Below, piece after piece: positions 52,950 through 61,389 of a stretch of DNA of 64,000 nt (position 1 is its first letter; each line of letters opens with the position of its first letter). The notes under the pieces were generated by a model that was not told where the DNA came from, did no database searches, and saw nothing but the letters and a program-made list of their open reading frames with translations. This DNA comes from Anaerolineales bacterium UBA2181 (lineage in GTDB: Bacteria > Chloroflexota > Anaerolineae > Promineifilales > UBA4811): positions 5,442 through 69,441 of the forward strand of contig DCVT01000012.1 of NCBI GenBank assembly GCA_002328075.1, written 5' to 3'. The translations under genes were made by a program, and so were the position numbers.

Positions 52950-53639
52950 GTGCAACTGGTGCTTTTTGATATCGACGGGACACTGCTGGACGCGCGCGGT
53001 GCTGGAGCGCGAGCATTAATGCGGGCGTTAACCCAAACCTACGGTCGACCATTCTCACGTAATGGCGTGCCGTTTGCCGGGCGGACCGACCGGGCCATCG
53101 TATCCGATCTGATCGTGGCCAACGACTTGCCTCCAAATGAGGTGGCGCCCGGTCTGCAGGCGGTTTTCGCGGCGCTGCCGGAGTTGATGTTGGCTGAGAC
53201 GCAACTGACGCCTTCGGTGGCCTATCCCGGCGTGCAAGCGTTGTTGGAGCGTCTGAGAACGCAAGGACACTTATTGGGGTTGCTCACTGGTAACCTGCGC
53301 ACCACGGCCGGCATCAAGCTGGCATCGGCAGGGATCGATCCGGCGCAGTTCCAGGTGGGCGCCTTTGGAGACGAGTCAACTGATCGCAATGCACTGCCGC
53401 CGTTGGCCCTTGACCGGGCGAGCCGGCTGGCGGGCGAACCGGTCACGACTGCCGTGGTGGTAGGTGACACACCTGGCGATATCGTATGCGCGCTCGCTAA
53501 CGGCCTGCGGGCGGTAGCCGTTGCCACCGGGCCGTTTTCGGTGGACCAGTTGCAGGAATACGGACCAGAGGCACTGCTGCCGAACTTTTCCGACCTGGCG
53601 GCCGCCATGCACGCGCTCATTGGTTGTTCATTGCAGTAA
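52950..53639 (+). CDS. HAD-superfamily phosphatase (phosphoglycolate-phosphatase-like)
   Basis: 229 residues, GTG start. Motif I FDIDGTLLD (nucleophile Asp8), motif II LLTGNLR, motif III region with Lys in AGIKLASAG, motif IV VVVGDTPGDIVCALANG. The helical cap is of the Gph/PGMB type. Hydrolyses a small phosphate ester; substrate not predicted. No ribosome site upstream; the TATAAT is adjacent, so likely leaderless. Divergent from upp. Confidence 0.88.
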   Translation: MQLVLFDIDGTLLDARGAGARALMRALTQTYGRPFSRNGVPFAGRTDRAIVSDLIVANDLPPNEVAPGLQAVFAALPELMLAETQLTPSVAYPGVQALLERLRTQGHLLGLLTGNLRTTAGIKLASAGIDPAQFQVGAFGDESTDRNALPPLALDRASRLAGEPVTTAVVVGDTPGDIVCALANGLRAVAVATGPFSVDQLQEYGPEALLPNFSDLAAAMHALIGCSLQ

Positions 53640-53711
53640 TCAACGGGATGCTGTTCGGCAGAGCGCTCATGGGGCAGTACCTGGCAGTTCTTGGCGACGA
53701 TCGGATGGCCC

Positions 53712-54758
53712 ATGATTGATGGACCCCCTAAGCAGCTGGCAGAGCGACCGCTTTCGCCTCGGCAAACCGGTGAGGATCTCAAACCAGAGATTGCTCTCCG
53801 GCCGCAACGACTCGATGAGTTGATTGGACAGGAGCGCGTCAAAGAGAATCTGTCTATTCTGATTCAGGCAGCTCGGGTGCGGGGCGAAGCACTGGACCAT
53901 GTTCTGCTGTACGGCCCGCCTGGTTTGGGAAAGACCACCCTGGCCCACGTGATTGCCCACGAGATGGGGTTTAACATCCGCGTCACCTCAGGACCGGCTA
54001 TCGAGCGGGCCGGCGACCTGGCAGCCATTCTCACCAATCTCCGCCCGGGCGAGATTCTTTTCGTGGACGAGGTGCACCGGCTCGGCCGCGTGGTTGAGGA
54101 GATACTGTACCCGGCCATGGAGGACTTTAGCCTGGACATTGTCATCGGCAAGGGTCCTGGGGCGCGTTCTATCCGGCTTAAACTGCCCCGCTTCACCGTC
54201 ATCGGCGCCACCACCCGCCTGGCGCTGCTCACCGCCCCGTTGCGCACCCGGTTTGGGGCCGTCTACCGGCTCGACTTTTACTCGCTTCCCGCCATGGAAG
54301 CGATTGTGCGGCGCGGCGCCGATTTGTTGAAAGCGCCCATTGACCAGGACGGAGTTACGGAAATTGCCTGCCGGGCCCGTGGGACTCCGCGGGTTGCCCT
54401 CCGGTTGTTGCGGCGCGTGCGGGACTATGCGCTGGTGCGGGCCGATGGTAGGATCGATGCGCAATTGGCGGCAGCCGCGTTGGAATTGCTGGAGGTGGAT
54501 CCGCTGGGACTGGACGATATCGATCGCCGAGTCTTGAGCGCCATTGTCGTCAAGTTTGGGGGCGGGCCAGTGGGCCTGGAAACCATCGCCGCGGCAGTCA
54601 GCGAGGAACCCGACACCATCATGGACGTTTACGAGCCCTATCTGCTCCAGCTGGGCTTTCTGGAGCGGACGTCGCGCGGCCGGGTGGCCACCCGACTGGC
54701 CTTCGCCCACCTGGGTATCCCCTTTGAACCGTCACCCGAGCAGTCACGGTTGCTCTGA
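53712..54758 (+). CDS. ruvB: Holliday junction branch migration ATPase RuvB
   Basis: 348 residues. LRPQRLDELIGQERVKENL, Walker A YGPPGLGKTTLAHVIA, Walker B LFVDEVHRL, sensor GATTRLALLTAPLR.RFG, arginine finger and C-terminal winged helix (VGLETIAAAVSEEPDTIMDVYEPYLLQLGFLERTSRGR). Drives branch migration with RuvA. ATG at 53712 chosen; an in-frame TTG lies 21 bases upstream. No ruvA or ruvC is adjacent. Confidence 0.97.
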   Translation: MIDGPPKQLAERPLSPRQTGEDLKPEIALRPQRLDELIGQERVKENLSILIQAARVRGEALDHVLLYGPPGLGKTTLAHVIAHEMGFNIRVTSGPAIERAGDLAAILTNLRPGEILFVDEVHRLGRVVEEILYPAMEDFSLDIVIGKGPGARSIRLKLPRFTVIGATTRLALLTAPLRTRFGAVYRLDFYSLPAMEAIVRRGADLLKAPIDQDGVTEIACRARGTPRVALRLLRRVRDYALVRADGRIDAQLAAAALELLEVDPLGLDDIDRRVLSAIVVKFGGGPVGLETIAAAVSEEPDTIMDVYEPYLLQLGFLERTSRGRVATRLAFAHLGIPFEPSPEQSRLL

Positions 54759-54856
54759 CCAGCGACAGCGACGAAATGGGCTCCCATGCGTATTAGTCAG
54801 ATGCTAGAGTTGACCGGCTTCACGTCGGTCGGTTGTTTTCCACAAGCGGAGTGATA

Positions 54857-55375
54857 GTGGGAGTCATACCTGCGGCAGCCGCTTTCTCGCTGGCGGTCGT
54901 AACCATGCTGGTTGGCCTGGTGGGTGTCATACTGCCCGTGTTGCCCGGTTTGGTCCTGATTTGGTTGGCCGCATTGGGCTATGGCCTTGTGGAGGGCTTT
55001 GCCAACATGACCCTTTGGACCTTTGCGGGCATCACGCTGATGACCGCCGCCGGTGTCTCAGCCGATATCTGGTTGACCCAACTGGGTGCGCGGTTAGGAG
55101 GGGCCAAACTGAAATCCCAGCTGGCCGGCTTGGCGGGCGGCGCGGCCGGTGCGCTGGTCTTTCTCTTCTTTGGTGGGATTACCGCCGGGTTGGGCGCCAT
55201 CCTCGGTTCAATAGCTGGTGTGTTAGGCGCCGAATATCTGCGGGCTCGGAACTGGGAGGATGCGCTGCGAGCGGGTGGCGGATGGTTGCTCGGATGGTTG
55301 GCCTCTACCGTTCTCCAGCTGATTCTCGGGGTACTCATCATTGCGCTCTTTGTCTGGCAGGTCTTGGCAAGGTGA
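54857..55375 (+). CDS. DUF456 membrane protein
   Basis: 172 residues from a GTG at 54857 with GGAG five bases before. Hydrophobic segments at ~10-30, 38-72, 100-135 and 145-170; VGVILPVLPGLVLIWLAALGYG and GGAAGALVFLFFGGITAGLGAILGSIAGVLGAEYL match DUF456, which has Gly-rich glycine-zipper-like repeats and no known function. Confidence 0.8.
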   Translation: MGVIPAAAAFSLAVVTMLVGLVGVILPVLPGLVLIWLAALGYGLVEGFANMTLWTFAGITLMTAAGVSADIWLTQLGARLGGAKLKSQLAGLAGGAAGALVFLFFGGITAGLGAILGSIAGVLGAEYLRARNWEDALRAGGGWLLGWLASTVLQLILGVLIIALFVWQVLAR

Positions 55376-55378
55376 CAC

Positions 55379-55798
55379 GTGTCCGAAGAGATCAAGACAC
55401 TCATCAACGTGGCGGCGGTGGTCATGGCTCTCAGCCTGATCACCGGAGGGCTCCTGCTGGCGCTCGCGATTCGGCAGGTTAAAAAGATCCGGGTGCCGGC
55501 CAATGCAGGGCTGGTGGCTACCTTGCAGGGCACGCCCTTATTGGTGGTTTTGGGACTGGACCTACTGGACCTGGCGCTGGACATCCTGGCCGCCCCAGTG
55601 TCATGGGTCGTTCTGGATTACCTGGGACTCAGAGGACTGCGGACGGTCACGGTGATCGAGGCGCTGATCCCGGGCACTCAGTTGTTCCCAACTCTGACAG
55701 TGACCTGGATCGCCTCTCGGCTAATGCCAGACCGCTTGTCGCTCTTGGTGCAGGAAGCTGAAGCCCATTCGCCGCTCAGGGGCGAAAGAGCACCATGA
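55379..55798 (+). CDS. Hypothetical membrane protein
   Basis: 139 residues, GTG start 3 bases after the DUF456 stop, so likely in one operon. Two hydrophobic stretches: ~10-32 (VAAVVMALSLITGGLLLALAI) and ~50-80 (LLVVLGLDLLDLALDILAAPVSWVVL). Not recognised. Its 3' end overlaps the HEAT gene on the other strand by 23 bases. Confidence 0.65.
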   Translation: MSEEIKTLINVAAVVMALSLITGGLLLALAIRQVKKIRVPANAGLVATLQGTPLLVVLGLDLLDLALDILAAPVSWVVLDYLGLRGLRTVTVIEALIPGTQLFPTLTVTWIASRLMPDRLSLLVQEAEAHSPLRGERAP

Positions 55799-56378
55799 CC
55801 CCTACCCCCATTCGCTGAAGCGCCTCCCAGGCATAGTGCTCCACGGCCGGTTCAGGGTCGTCAAGCGCTTTGTACAGCGCAGGAATGGCCTTTTGGGATT
55901 CGATTCGAACCAAGGCGCGGGCCGACTCCACGCGGACGGTGGGTACCGGCTCTTCCAGCGCCGCTATCAGCCCCGGGACCGCCGGTTCTCCAATCTTGCA
56001 GAGCGCGTCGCCAACGTGCCGGGCCTCATATCCTTTGGCCCGCCTCAGTGCTCTTAGTAGCGAATCCACTGCCGACCATTCGCGCCGTTCTCCCAGCGCC
56101 AGCGCCGCGCAGACACGCACATCTTCGTTCGGATCCGCCAGGGCGGCAATAAGAGCCTGCGTGGCAGCCGGACCCGGCACCTCGGCCAGAGCCCGAGCGG
56201 CCCACCAGCGAGCATCGGTATCTCCGCTCTGGAGCAACTCAGTCAGAGCCGGCGCAACCAGATCGCCGGCTATCTTGCCCTCCTGGATCAGGCAGGAAGC
56301 GGCCGCCTCGCGCTCCTCCTCAGTACCGGTGGCAAGGGCAGTCAGTGCCGGCGAGAGACCAACCGGATCAGGTTTCAC
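55776..56378 (-). CDS. HEAT-repeat (PBS-lyase-type) protein
   Basis: 200 residues in ~31-residue helical repeats: APALTELLQSGDTDARWWAARALAEV, TQALIAALADPNEDVRVCAALALGE, VPGLIAALEEPVPTVRVESARALVRI, IPALYKALDDPEPAVEHYAWEALQRM. A solenoid for protein binding; no catalytic motif. GTG at 56378 with AGGGAGG fits better than an upstream TTG. It overlaps the DUF123 gene by 11 bases. Confidence 0.82.
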   Translation of the reverse strand: MKPDPVGLSPALTALATGTEEEREAAASCLIQEGKIAGDLVAPALTELLQSGDTDARWWAARALAEVPGPAATQALIAALADPNEDVRVCAALALGERREWSAVDSLLRALRRAKGYEARHVGDALCKIGEPAVPGLIAALEEPVPTVRVESARALVRIESQKAIPALYKALDDPEPAVEHYAWEALQRMGVGVMVLFRP

Positions 56379-56856
56379 TTGGTCCTCCCTGGAAGACGCG
56401 GCCCCAAGGTAGAGCACCGTCCAGCTCAACCAACAGATCAGGCCGGCACCCTACGGCCGCCGCCAAATCAACCGCATCTGCTCGCCGGGGCAGGCGGAAC
56501 AGGTGGCTTTGGCAGCTGCAGTCTGACGCTCCGAAACGCTGGGCAGGAATGGTAGCACCGGACATGTCAGCCACCGCCAACGCCCAGTCGCACTCCCGCG
56601 GCGTCTGCCCAACACGAGCCCAGGCGCACACCAGCAGACAGACTTCCCGAAGGTAATCGATGTGCCAATGCGGTTTCTTGGCCGTCTGCCAGTGCCGAGC
56701 CAACCGGGCGGCCAACCCTCCCGGGCCCAGCGCACTCCCCACGTACAGATAGTACCCGGCCGGAAAGACCACGGTCCCCAGCGCACCGATGCGAACAGCT
56801 TGAGCGGCGGCCAGATGCATCTGAAGTGCATACGTCCCGCGGCCGCTGATAGTCAT
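56368..56856 (-). CDS. DUF123 / GIY-YIG-related nuclease-like protein
   Basis: 162 residues. GTYALQMHL, ALGTVVFPAGYYLYVGSALGPGGLAARLARH and KKPHWHIDYLREV are the DUF123 pattern, a compact GIY-YIG-like domain (Tyr-Val-Gly) sometimes fused to endonuclease III. A role in nucleic-acid cleavage or repair is inferred from that; Cys pairs (DCSCQSH) near 112 are notable. Confidence 0.85.
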   Translation of the reverse strand: MTISGRGTYALQMHLAAAQAVRIGALGTVVFPAGYYLYVGSALGPGGLAARLARHWQTAKKPHWHIDYLREVCLLVCAWARVGQTPRECDWALAVADMSGATIPAQRFGASDCSCQSHLFRLPRRADAVDLAAAVGCRPDLLVELDGALPWGRVFQGGPSET

Positions 56857-56861
56857 GGCCG

Positions 56862-57089
56862 TTATCGGGCCGGTGGTGGTACCGGCAGGTTATCCACCGC
56901 GACACCCGCCCACCGATCTCCCTCCTCGATCAGCATCACCGGAATATCCTCGCGTATGGGGTACTTTCGGCCGCAGCCGGGTTCCTGGCAGACCAGCCAG
57001 CAGCCCTGTACAAGCTGCAGCATTCCTTCCTTTTCCTGGACACAGGCCGGGCAGCGCAGGATCTCAAGCAGCCGTGGACTCACCGTCAT
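56862..57089 (-). CDS. Trm112-family zinc-ribbon protein
   Basis: 75 residues. LEILRCPACVQEKEGM, CWLVCQEPGCGRKYPIREDIPVML: the four-Cys ribbon plus YPI..DIPVML of Trm112/YcaR. Such proteins stabilise methyltransferases or are stand-alone small factors. GGAG precedes the ATG; a promoter lies 30 bases upstream; the DUF123 gene follows after 5 bases. Confidence 0.88.
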   Translation of the reverse strand: MTVSPRLLEILRCPACVQEKEGMLQLVQGCWLVCQEPGCGRKYPIREDIPVMLIEEGDRWAGVAVDNLPVPPPAR

Positions 57090-57118
57090 CTTTCACTCCT
57101 ATTCAGATCGAGGAGGTC

Positions 57119-57147
57119 AGTATAGCATAGCCGGCACAGCGGAACAA
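57119..57147 (-). promoter_or_regulatory. Promoter of the Trm112-DUF123-HEAT operon
   Basis: TTGTTC (57147-57142), 17-base spacer ending in TGC, TATACT (57124-57119): an extended -10 promoter. Confidence 0.65.
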
Positions 57148-57290
57148 GGAACACCCGCGCGGCGTGCGGATCAGGTTGTTCACCGGATTCACCCTGGTGG
57201 AGGCAGATAGCCGGGCACAGGCGACTCGACCGGACAAGGGGCCAATCCATCAGTCACCACGCGCGAAACGCCACACCCTTCCTCGGAGGT

Positions 57291-57319
57291 TTGCTACCCA
57301 TCGGCGAGTATGTTACAAT
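57291..57319 (+). promoter_or_regulatory. Promoter of the S41 protease-smpB unit
   Basis: TTGCTA, 17-base spacer, TACAAT. Transcription would start near 57326, right before the hairpin at 57329. Confidence 0.6.
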
Positions 57320-57328
57320 CCGCCCGTG

Positions 57329-57353
57329 TCGGCGGCCATTGCCGCCGATTTTT
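57329..57353 (+). terminator. Terminator-like hairpin in the leader of the first S41 protease
   Basis: TCGGCGG, loop CCATTG, CCGCCGA, then TTTTT, located between the promoter and the start codon (57373). It would stop transcription after about 25 bases, so it is either an attenuator or weak. Confidence 0.6.
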
Positions 57354-57372
57354 CTATCAGGCCGAGACACTC

Positions 57373-58554
57373 ATGAGAAACAAGGTACCGATACCCATCC
57401 TGGCCTTCGCCGGGTTCCTGGTGTTTGCAGCCGTCTTTGCGGCCGGCTTTGCCGCTGCACTGCTCATCGACCAGCGGATGGATGCCACCTCCACAGCGGA
57501 CAACGCCAGCTTTGGCCTCTTTTGGGAGGCATGGGAACTGGTGAGGAAGGATTTTTATGGAGACCTGCCAGACGCCCAGCAGGTAACCTACAGTGCCCTT
57601 CGTGGAGCGTTGGGTGCGCTGAACGACCCCTACTCGGTGTTGGTCGAGCCCCAGCCGCGCGAGATGGAAAGGGATAGTCTGCGCGGAAGCTTTGGGGGAA
57701 TCGGTGCCTATGTATCCAAGACGGATGACGGCCAGTTTGTGCTGCTCCCCATTGAAGGTCAGCCCGCCCAGGCGGCCGGCGTGCAAGAGGGCGACGTCCT
57801 GTTGGCAGTGGACGGTACGCCGGTCAGCAGCGGGTCCAGCGTGGAGGACGTCGTGCTGGCCATCCGCGGGCCGGTGGGCGAACCTGTGACCCTCACCATC
57901 CGCCATCCGGGCGCCGAAGAGGCGGCAGACGTGATCATCACCCGAGCGGTGATCGAGTTGCCATCGGCTCGCTGGGAGGTCTTGGAGCAGGCTCCGGACA
58001 TTGGGTACATCCAACTGAACCGTTTCAGCGAAAAAAGCGGCCTGGAGGTTGAAACCGCCATCAAGGAGCTGACCGAGGCCGGTGCCGGCATGCTGATCCT
58101 GGACCTGCGATTCAACGGCGGCGGCTTGCTCAACTCGGCCGTGGACGTGCTGGACCACTTTTTCGGTAGGCAGACGGTGGTGTACCAGCTGAGTTCTGGA
58201 GGCAAGGAGACCGGCCTGACCACGTCACGCGGCGGGATCGCAGAGGATATCCCGTTGGCGGTGTTGGTCAACAGCGGGACCGCCAGCGCCTCCGAGATCG
58301 TAGCGGGTGCACTGCAGGATTTGGGCCGCGCCCAACTGGTCGGAGAGACCACCTTTGGCAAAGGTTCGGTCCAGAACGTGTACGACCTGAGCGACGGTTC
58401 GTCATTGCACCTGACCTCCTCACGGTGGTACACCCCCAACCGTCGCCAATTGGACGGCCAGGGATTAACGCCGGATATTCCGGTCTCGCTGGACGACAGT
58501 GGCGATGACCTCCAGCTGGAGCGGGCAATCGAGCTCATGCAGACAGGACAGTGA
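57373..58554 (+). CDS. S41 carboxyl-terminal processing protease 1
   Basis: 393 residues: N-terminal membrane anchor (~7-30), linker, PDZ domain (~115-200: GGIGAYVSKTDDGQFVLLPI...GVQEGDVLLAVDG), protease core with catalytic Ser in NSGTASASEIVAGAL and Lys in ETTFGKGSVQ, as in CtpA/Tsp. Extracytoplasmic; trims or degrades exported proteins from their C-termini. Its stop overlaps the next protease's start (TGATG). Confidence 0.94.
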   Translation: MRNKVPIPILAFAGFLVFAAVFAAGFAAALLIDQRMDATSTADNASFGLFWEAWELVRKDFYGDLPDAQQVTYSALRGALGALNDPYSVLVEPQPREMERDSLRGSFGGIGAYVSKTDDGQFVLLPIEGQPAQAAGVQEGDVLLAVDGTPVSSGSSVEDVVLAIRGPVGEPVTLTIRHPGAEEAADVIITRAVIELPSARWEVLEQAPDIGYIQLNRFSEKSGLEVETAIKELTEAGAGMLILDLRFNGGGLLNSAVDVLDHFFGRQTVVYQLSSGGKETGLTTSRGGIAEDIPLAVLVNSGTASASEIVAGALQDLGRAQLVGETTFGKGSVQNVYDLSDGSSLHLTSSRWYTPNRRQLDGQGLTPDIPVSLDDSGDDLQLERAIELMQTGQ

Positions 58555-59840
58555 TGACCATGGACGAGAAGGTGTTGAAAGGCGTTCGGGGCTGCCTGAC
58601 CGTGCTGGTGGTCCTGTTCGTGGTGGGCGTAGCCTACCTGGCCGGCTATTCGGGCGGGAATCGGACCGCCAACGCTTACCGGATAGAACGCGCCGAGACT
58701 TCCCCACCGGTCGAGACGCCGCAGGTCGAGCCAACCCCGTCACCATCCCCGCCGTCGACCGCGGCTGCGCCTCGACCCACGCCGGCTAACTGGGACCTCT
58801 ATCAGGAGGTCTGGGAGCTCATCGAGCTTAAATTCTACGGCAAACTGCCCACCGAGGAGGAACGACTTGACGGGGCCATCCGTGGTGCACTGGACACGCT
58901 GGATGATGAGCACACGGGTTATATCCCGGCGGATCTTGCGGAGGTGATGCGATCGGATCTGAGCGGCAGCCTGGAAGGGATCGGTGCAGTGGTGCAAACG
59001 AACGAAGCCGGCCAACTGATCATTGCTCGCCCGATGCCCGGGCAGCCAGCCGACCTGGCGGGCATCAAGGCCGGCGACATTGTGCTGGCGGCCAACGGGC
59101 GCTCGCTGGAGGGCCTCGGGCTGTACGAGGCCATCTCACTCATTCGGGGCCCGGCCGGCACAACTGTGACCCTGACCATCCTGCGTTCGGGAGAGCCGAA
59201 CCCGTTGGAGATCCAGGTTGTCCGCGCCCGAATCCCCTTACCCACCGTCGAATCCGAGATGCTAGAAGGAAACGTCGGCTATATCCGCTTGTACGAATTC
59301 AACGGCCAGGCAACCAGCCGCCTGCGCCAGGCTCTGCGAACACTGCTGGCTCAGCGGCCGGTCGGCCTGATCTTGGATCTGCGCGACAACCCGGGAGGCT
59401 ATCTGAACGAGGCAGTGTCAATCGCCGATGAATTCCTGCCGACCGGCATTGTCCTATATGAACGTGGCGCCGGCACCGAGGAACAGGTATTCGAGTCCAC
59501 AGATCGCGGCTTGGCCGACGAGATCAGGCTGGTGGTGCTCATCAACGGTGGATCTGCCAGCGCCTCCGAGATCGTCGCCGGCGCCATCCAGGACCGGCAA
59601 CGGGGCGTGTTGGTCGGTGAGACGAGTTTCGGCAAGGATTCGGTTCAAGAGGCACACCGCCTGAGCAACGGCGCCGAGCTGCGCATCACCATCGCCCGCT
59701 GGTTCACCCCCAACGAGCAACCCATCGGAAAAATGGGCCTCGAGCCCGACGTGCCCGTGCCCTACGTGGAAGACGACCTGGAGGAAGGCACCGATCCTCA
59801 ACTGGAGCGAGCGCGGTTGCTGATACTGACCGGAGAGTAG
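58554..59840 (+). CDS. S41 carboxyl-terminal processing protease 2
   Basis: 428 residues with AGGACAG before the ATG. Membrane anchor ~13-35, Pro/Thr-rich spacer (~55-80), PDZ (GIGAVVQTNEAGQLIIARPMP; GIKAGDIVLAANG), Ser in NGGSASASEIVAGAI and Lys in ETSFGKDSVQ. Paralogue of the upstream enzyme from a tandem duplication; clear divergence in the N-terminal half suggests different clients. FGKDSVQ instead of FGKGSVQ is a small change beside the catalytic Lys. Confidence 0.94.
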   Translation: MTMDEKVLKGVRGCLTVLVVLFVVGVAYLAGYSGGNRTANAYRIERAETSPPVETPQVEPTPSPSPPSTAAAPRPTPANWDLYQEVWELIELKFYGKLPTEEERLDGAIRGALDTLDDEHTGYIPADLAEVMRSDLSGSLEGIGAVVQTNEAGQLIIARPMPGQPADLAGIKAGDIVLAANGRSLEGLGLYEAISLIRGPAGTTVTLTILRSGEPNPLEIQVVRARIPLPTVESEMLEGNVGYIRLYEFNGQATSRLRQALRTLLAQRPVGLILDLRDNPGGYLNEAVSIADEFLPTGIVLYERGAGTEEQVFESTDRGLADEIRLVVLINGGSASASEIVAGAIQDRQRGVLVGETSFGKDSVQEAHRLSNGAELRITIARWFTPNEQPIGKMGLEPDVPVPYVEDDLEEGTDPQLERARLLILTGE

Positions 59841-59843
59841 CGC

Positions 59844-60308
59844 ATGTCCACCGGCCGCAAGATCCTTGCCACGAACCGCCGCGCCTCACACGACTACTTC
59901 CTGGAAGAGCGGTTTGAGGCCGGCCTGGTACTGACCGGAACCGAGATCAAGTCAGTCCGGGCCGGTCGGGTGAGCCTGCAGCACAGCTATGTGACTCCGC
60001 GTTCCGACGAGCTTTGGCTGGTGGACGCGCACATTGCGGCCTACGAGCACGGAAACCGCGAAAACCACGACCCCACTAGGCCGCGCAAGCTGCTGATGCA
60101 CCGCCGAGAGATCAACCGATTGATCGATAGGGTATCCACCCGGGGGTACACGCTGGTTCCAACCCTGCTCTATCTTAAGGAGGGTCGAGCCAAGCTAGAG
60201 ATTGCGCTGGCGCGCGGCAAACATCAGTACGACAAACGCCAAGCCATTGCCGCCCGGGACAGCCAACGACAGATCGAGAAGAGCCTGCGCGAACGCGAGC
60301 GCGAATAG
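59844..60308 (+). CDS. smpB: SsrA-binding protein SmpB
   Basis: 154 residues. LATNRRASHDYFLEERFEAGLVLTGTEIKSVRAGRVSL, WLVDAHIAAYEHGNRENHDPTRPRKLLMH and the C-terminal KHQYDKRQ...EIE-type tail are canonical. Delivers tmRNA to stalled ribosomes; the tmRNA gene is not in the window. GGAGAG before the ATG lies within the protease 3' end. Confidence 0.97.
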   Translation: MSTGRKILATNRRASHDYFLEERFEAGLVLTGTEIKSVRAGRVSLQHSYVTPRSDELWLVDAHIAAYEHGNRENHDPTRPRKLLMHRREINRLIDRVSTRGYTLVPTLLYLKEGRAKLEIALARGKHQYDKRQAIAARDSQRQIEKSLRERERE

Positions 60309-60310
60309 GC

Positions 60311-60339
60311 TTGACAAAGCTTATCTTTATTTGTATCAT
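60311..60339 (+). promoter_or_regulatory. sodN promoter
   Basis: TTGACA, 17-base spacer, TATCAT, 2 bases after the smpB stop. The stretch 60320-60360 is strikingly A+T-rich compared with the surroundings and could hold an operator (for example a nickel-responsive Nur site), but no palindrome is clear. Confidence 0.8.
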
Positions 60340-60380
60340 CAATATATCACTAATAACTGCGATGTAAGGAGGTTACCACG

Positions 60381-60869
60381 ATGTACAAGTTGCTGGATAG
60401 GGCAGATCGGTTGGTGGGTTTCGAGCGCGCACAGGCCCACTGCGATATCCCCTGCGGGATCTATGATCCCATCACGGCGCAGATCGCCGCGCTGACCGTG
60501 GTTCGCATGATGGACCTGATGCACGGTCTGGCCAAGAACGACGACGTGGCTTACCAGAACTCGATTAGCCGTTACGTCACCATCAAGGAAGAACACGCGG
60601 AAAAGGTCAAGCACGAGATCCGCGTCATCTGGGGCGATTTCATCAAGCCCGAACACGCCGAGCAGTTCCCCGAGCTCAACGGGCTGGTGCACAAGATCAT
60701 GAAGTTGGGTTCCGGGGCGCGTCAGACGGCCAACCGCGAAACTGGCTTGGCGCTGGTCGACGCGGTGAATCAATTCGCCGAGATCTTTTGGCAGATCAAG
60801 GGCGTCGCCACCAAAAAGGCCAAGGCTCCGTACGCGCCGGCGCTGGAACTCGTCTACCCCAATCTCTAG
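60381..60869 (+). CDS. sodN: Nickel superoxide dismutase
   Basis: 162 residues. The nickel hook HCDIPCGIYDP is at H20-C21...C25, preceded by a 19-residue leader that must be cut so His20 becomes the N-terminal ligand. The rest is the four-helix bundle (RMMDLMHGL, YQNSISRYVTIKEEHAEKVKHEI, IWGDFIKPEH). It dismutates superoxide as a hexamer. A perfect AAGGAGG lies before the ATG. The processing protease follows at once. Confidence 0.97.
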   Translation: MYKLLDRADRLVGFERAQAHCDIPCGIYDPITAQIAALTVVRMMDLMHGLAKNDDVAYQNSISRYVTIKEEHAEKVKHEIRVIWGDFIKPEHAEQFPELNGLVHKIMKLGSGARQTANRETGLALVDAVNQFAEIFWQIKGVATKKAKAPYAPALELVYPNL

Positions 60870-61162
60870 TGTGCAAGCTGCTCAAGGTGACGGGCGATAG
60901 CCTGTCGCCCGAGGTTCAAGAAGGGGATTTTGTGCTCGTGTGCAAGATCCCCTTTCTTTTTGCTCATCCCCGGCCGGGCGATGTAGTGGCTTTCCGCAAC
61001 GCCAATTACGGGACCATGATCAAGCGGATCGAGGCGGTGACGCCCGACCGTCAGGGCCTGTTTGTCGTCGGCACCCACCCGCATAGCGTGGACAGTCGCC
61101 GATTTGGCACCGTGCCGCGGCACCAGATCATCGGCAAGGTGATCTGGCACATCCACAAATAG
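60869..61162 (+). CDS. sodX: Nickel SOD maturation protease (S26-like SodX)
   Basis: 97 residues. GTG start in a TAGTG overlap with the sodN stop (one shared base). S26 signal-peptidase-like dyad: Ser11 in GDSLSP and Lys52 in GTMIKRIEAV, then GTHPHSVDSR.FG.VP. No membrane anchor, as expected for a soluble protease that removes the SodN leader. Start codon chosen because the family starts at VTGDSLSP. Confidence 0.93.
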   Translation: MCKLLKVTGDSLSPEVQEGDFVLVCKIPFLFAHPRPGDVVAFRNANYGTMIKRIEAVTPDRQGLFVVGTHPHSVDSRRFGTVPRHQIIGKVIWHIHK

Positions 61163-61354
61163 CACCCGGCCGGCGCTCAACTCCAATACACATGTGGACC
61201 TCGACGCTGGGTGGCTGGGCCGGAAACCCTGCCCTCCGATGAACCCAGCGGCCGAAACCAGCACCAGAACACCAATACATCGAGCCGCCTCGGTTCAGCA
61301 GCCCGCAGACGAAGACCGTCACCAAAAGGGGCGGCCGTCGTGCGATCCCTCCGA
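61163..61354 (+). other. Intergenic region upstream of the aspS promoter, nothing seen
   Basis: No gene, repeat or clear terminator for sodX is visible in these ~190 bases. Confidence 0.5.
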
Positions 61355-61383
61355 TTGACGCTTCGGCAACCGCGTGGTATAAT
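61355..61383 (+). promoter_or_regulatory. aspS promoter
   Basis: TTGACG, 17-base spacer, TATAAT. Predicted start near 61390, so the leader is ~277 bases long. Confidence 0.85.
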
Positions 61384-61389
61384 GCAGCC

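Noticed and set aside
55890..55912. GATTCGAACC, like a tRNA T-arm on the minus strand
   Set aside because: It is inside the HEAT-repeat gene, and no acceptor, D or anticodon arms can be drawn around it.
60320..60362. A palindromic operator in the A+T-rich sodN promoter region
   Set aside because: Comparing the stretch with its reverse complement gives no convincing dyad; only the A+T bias is real.
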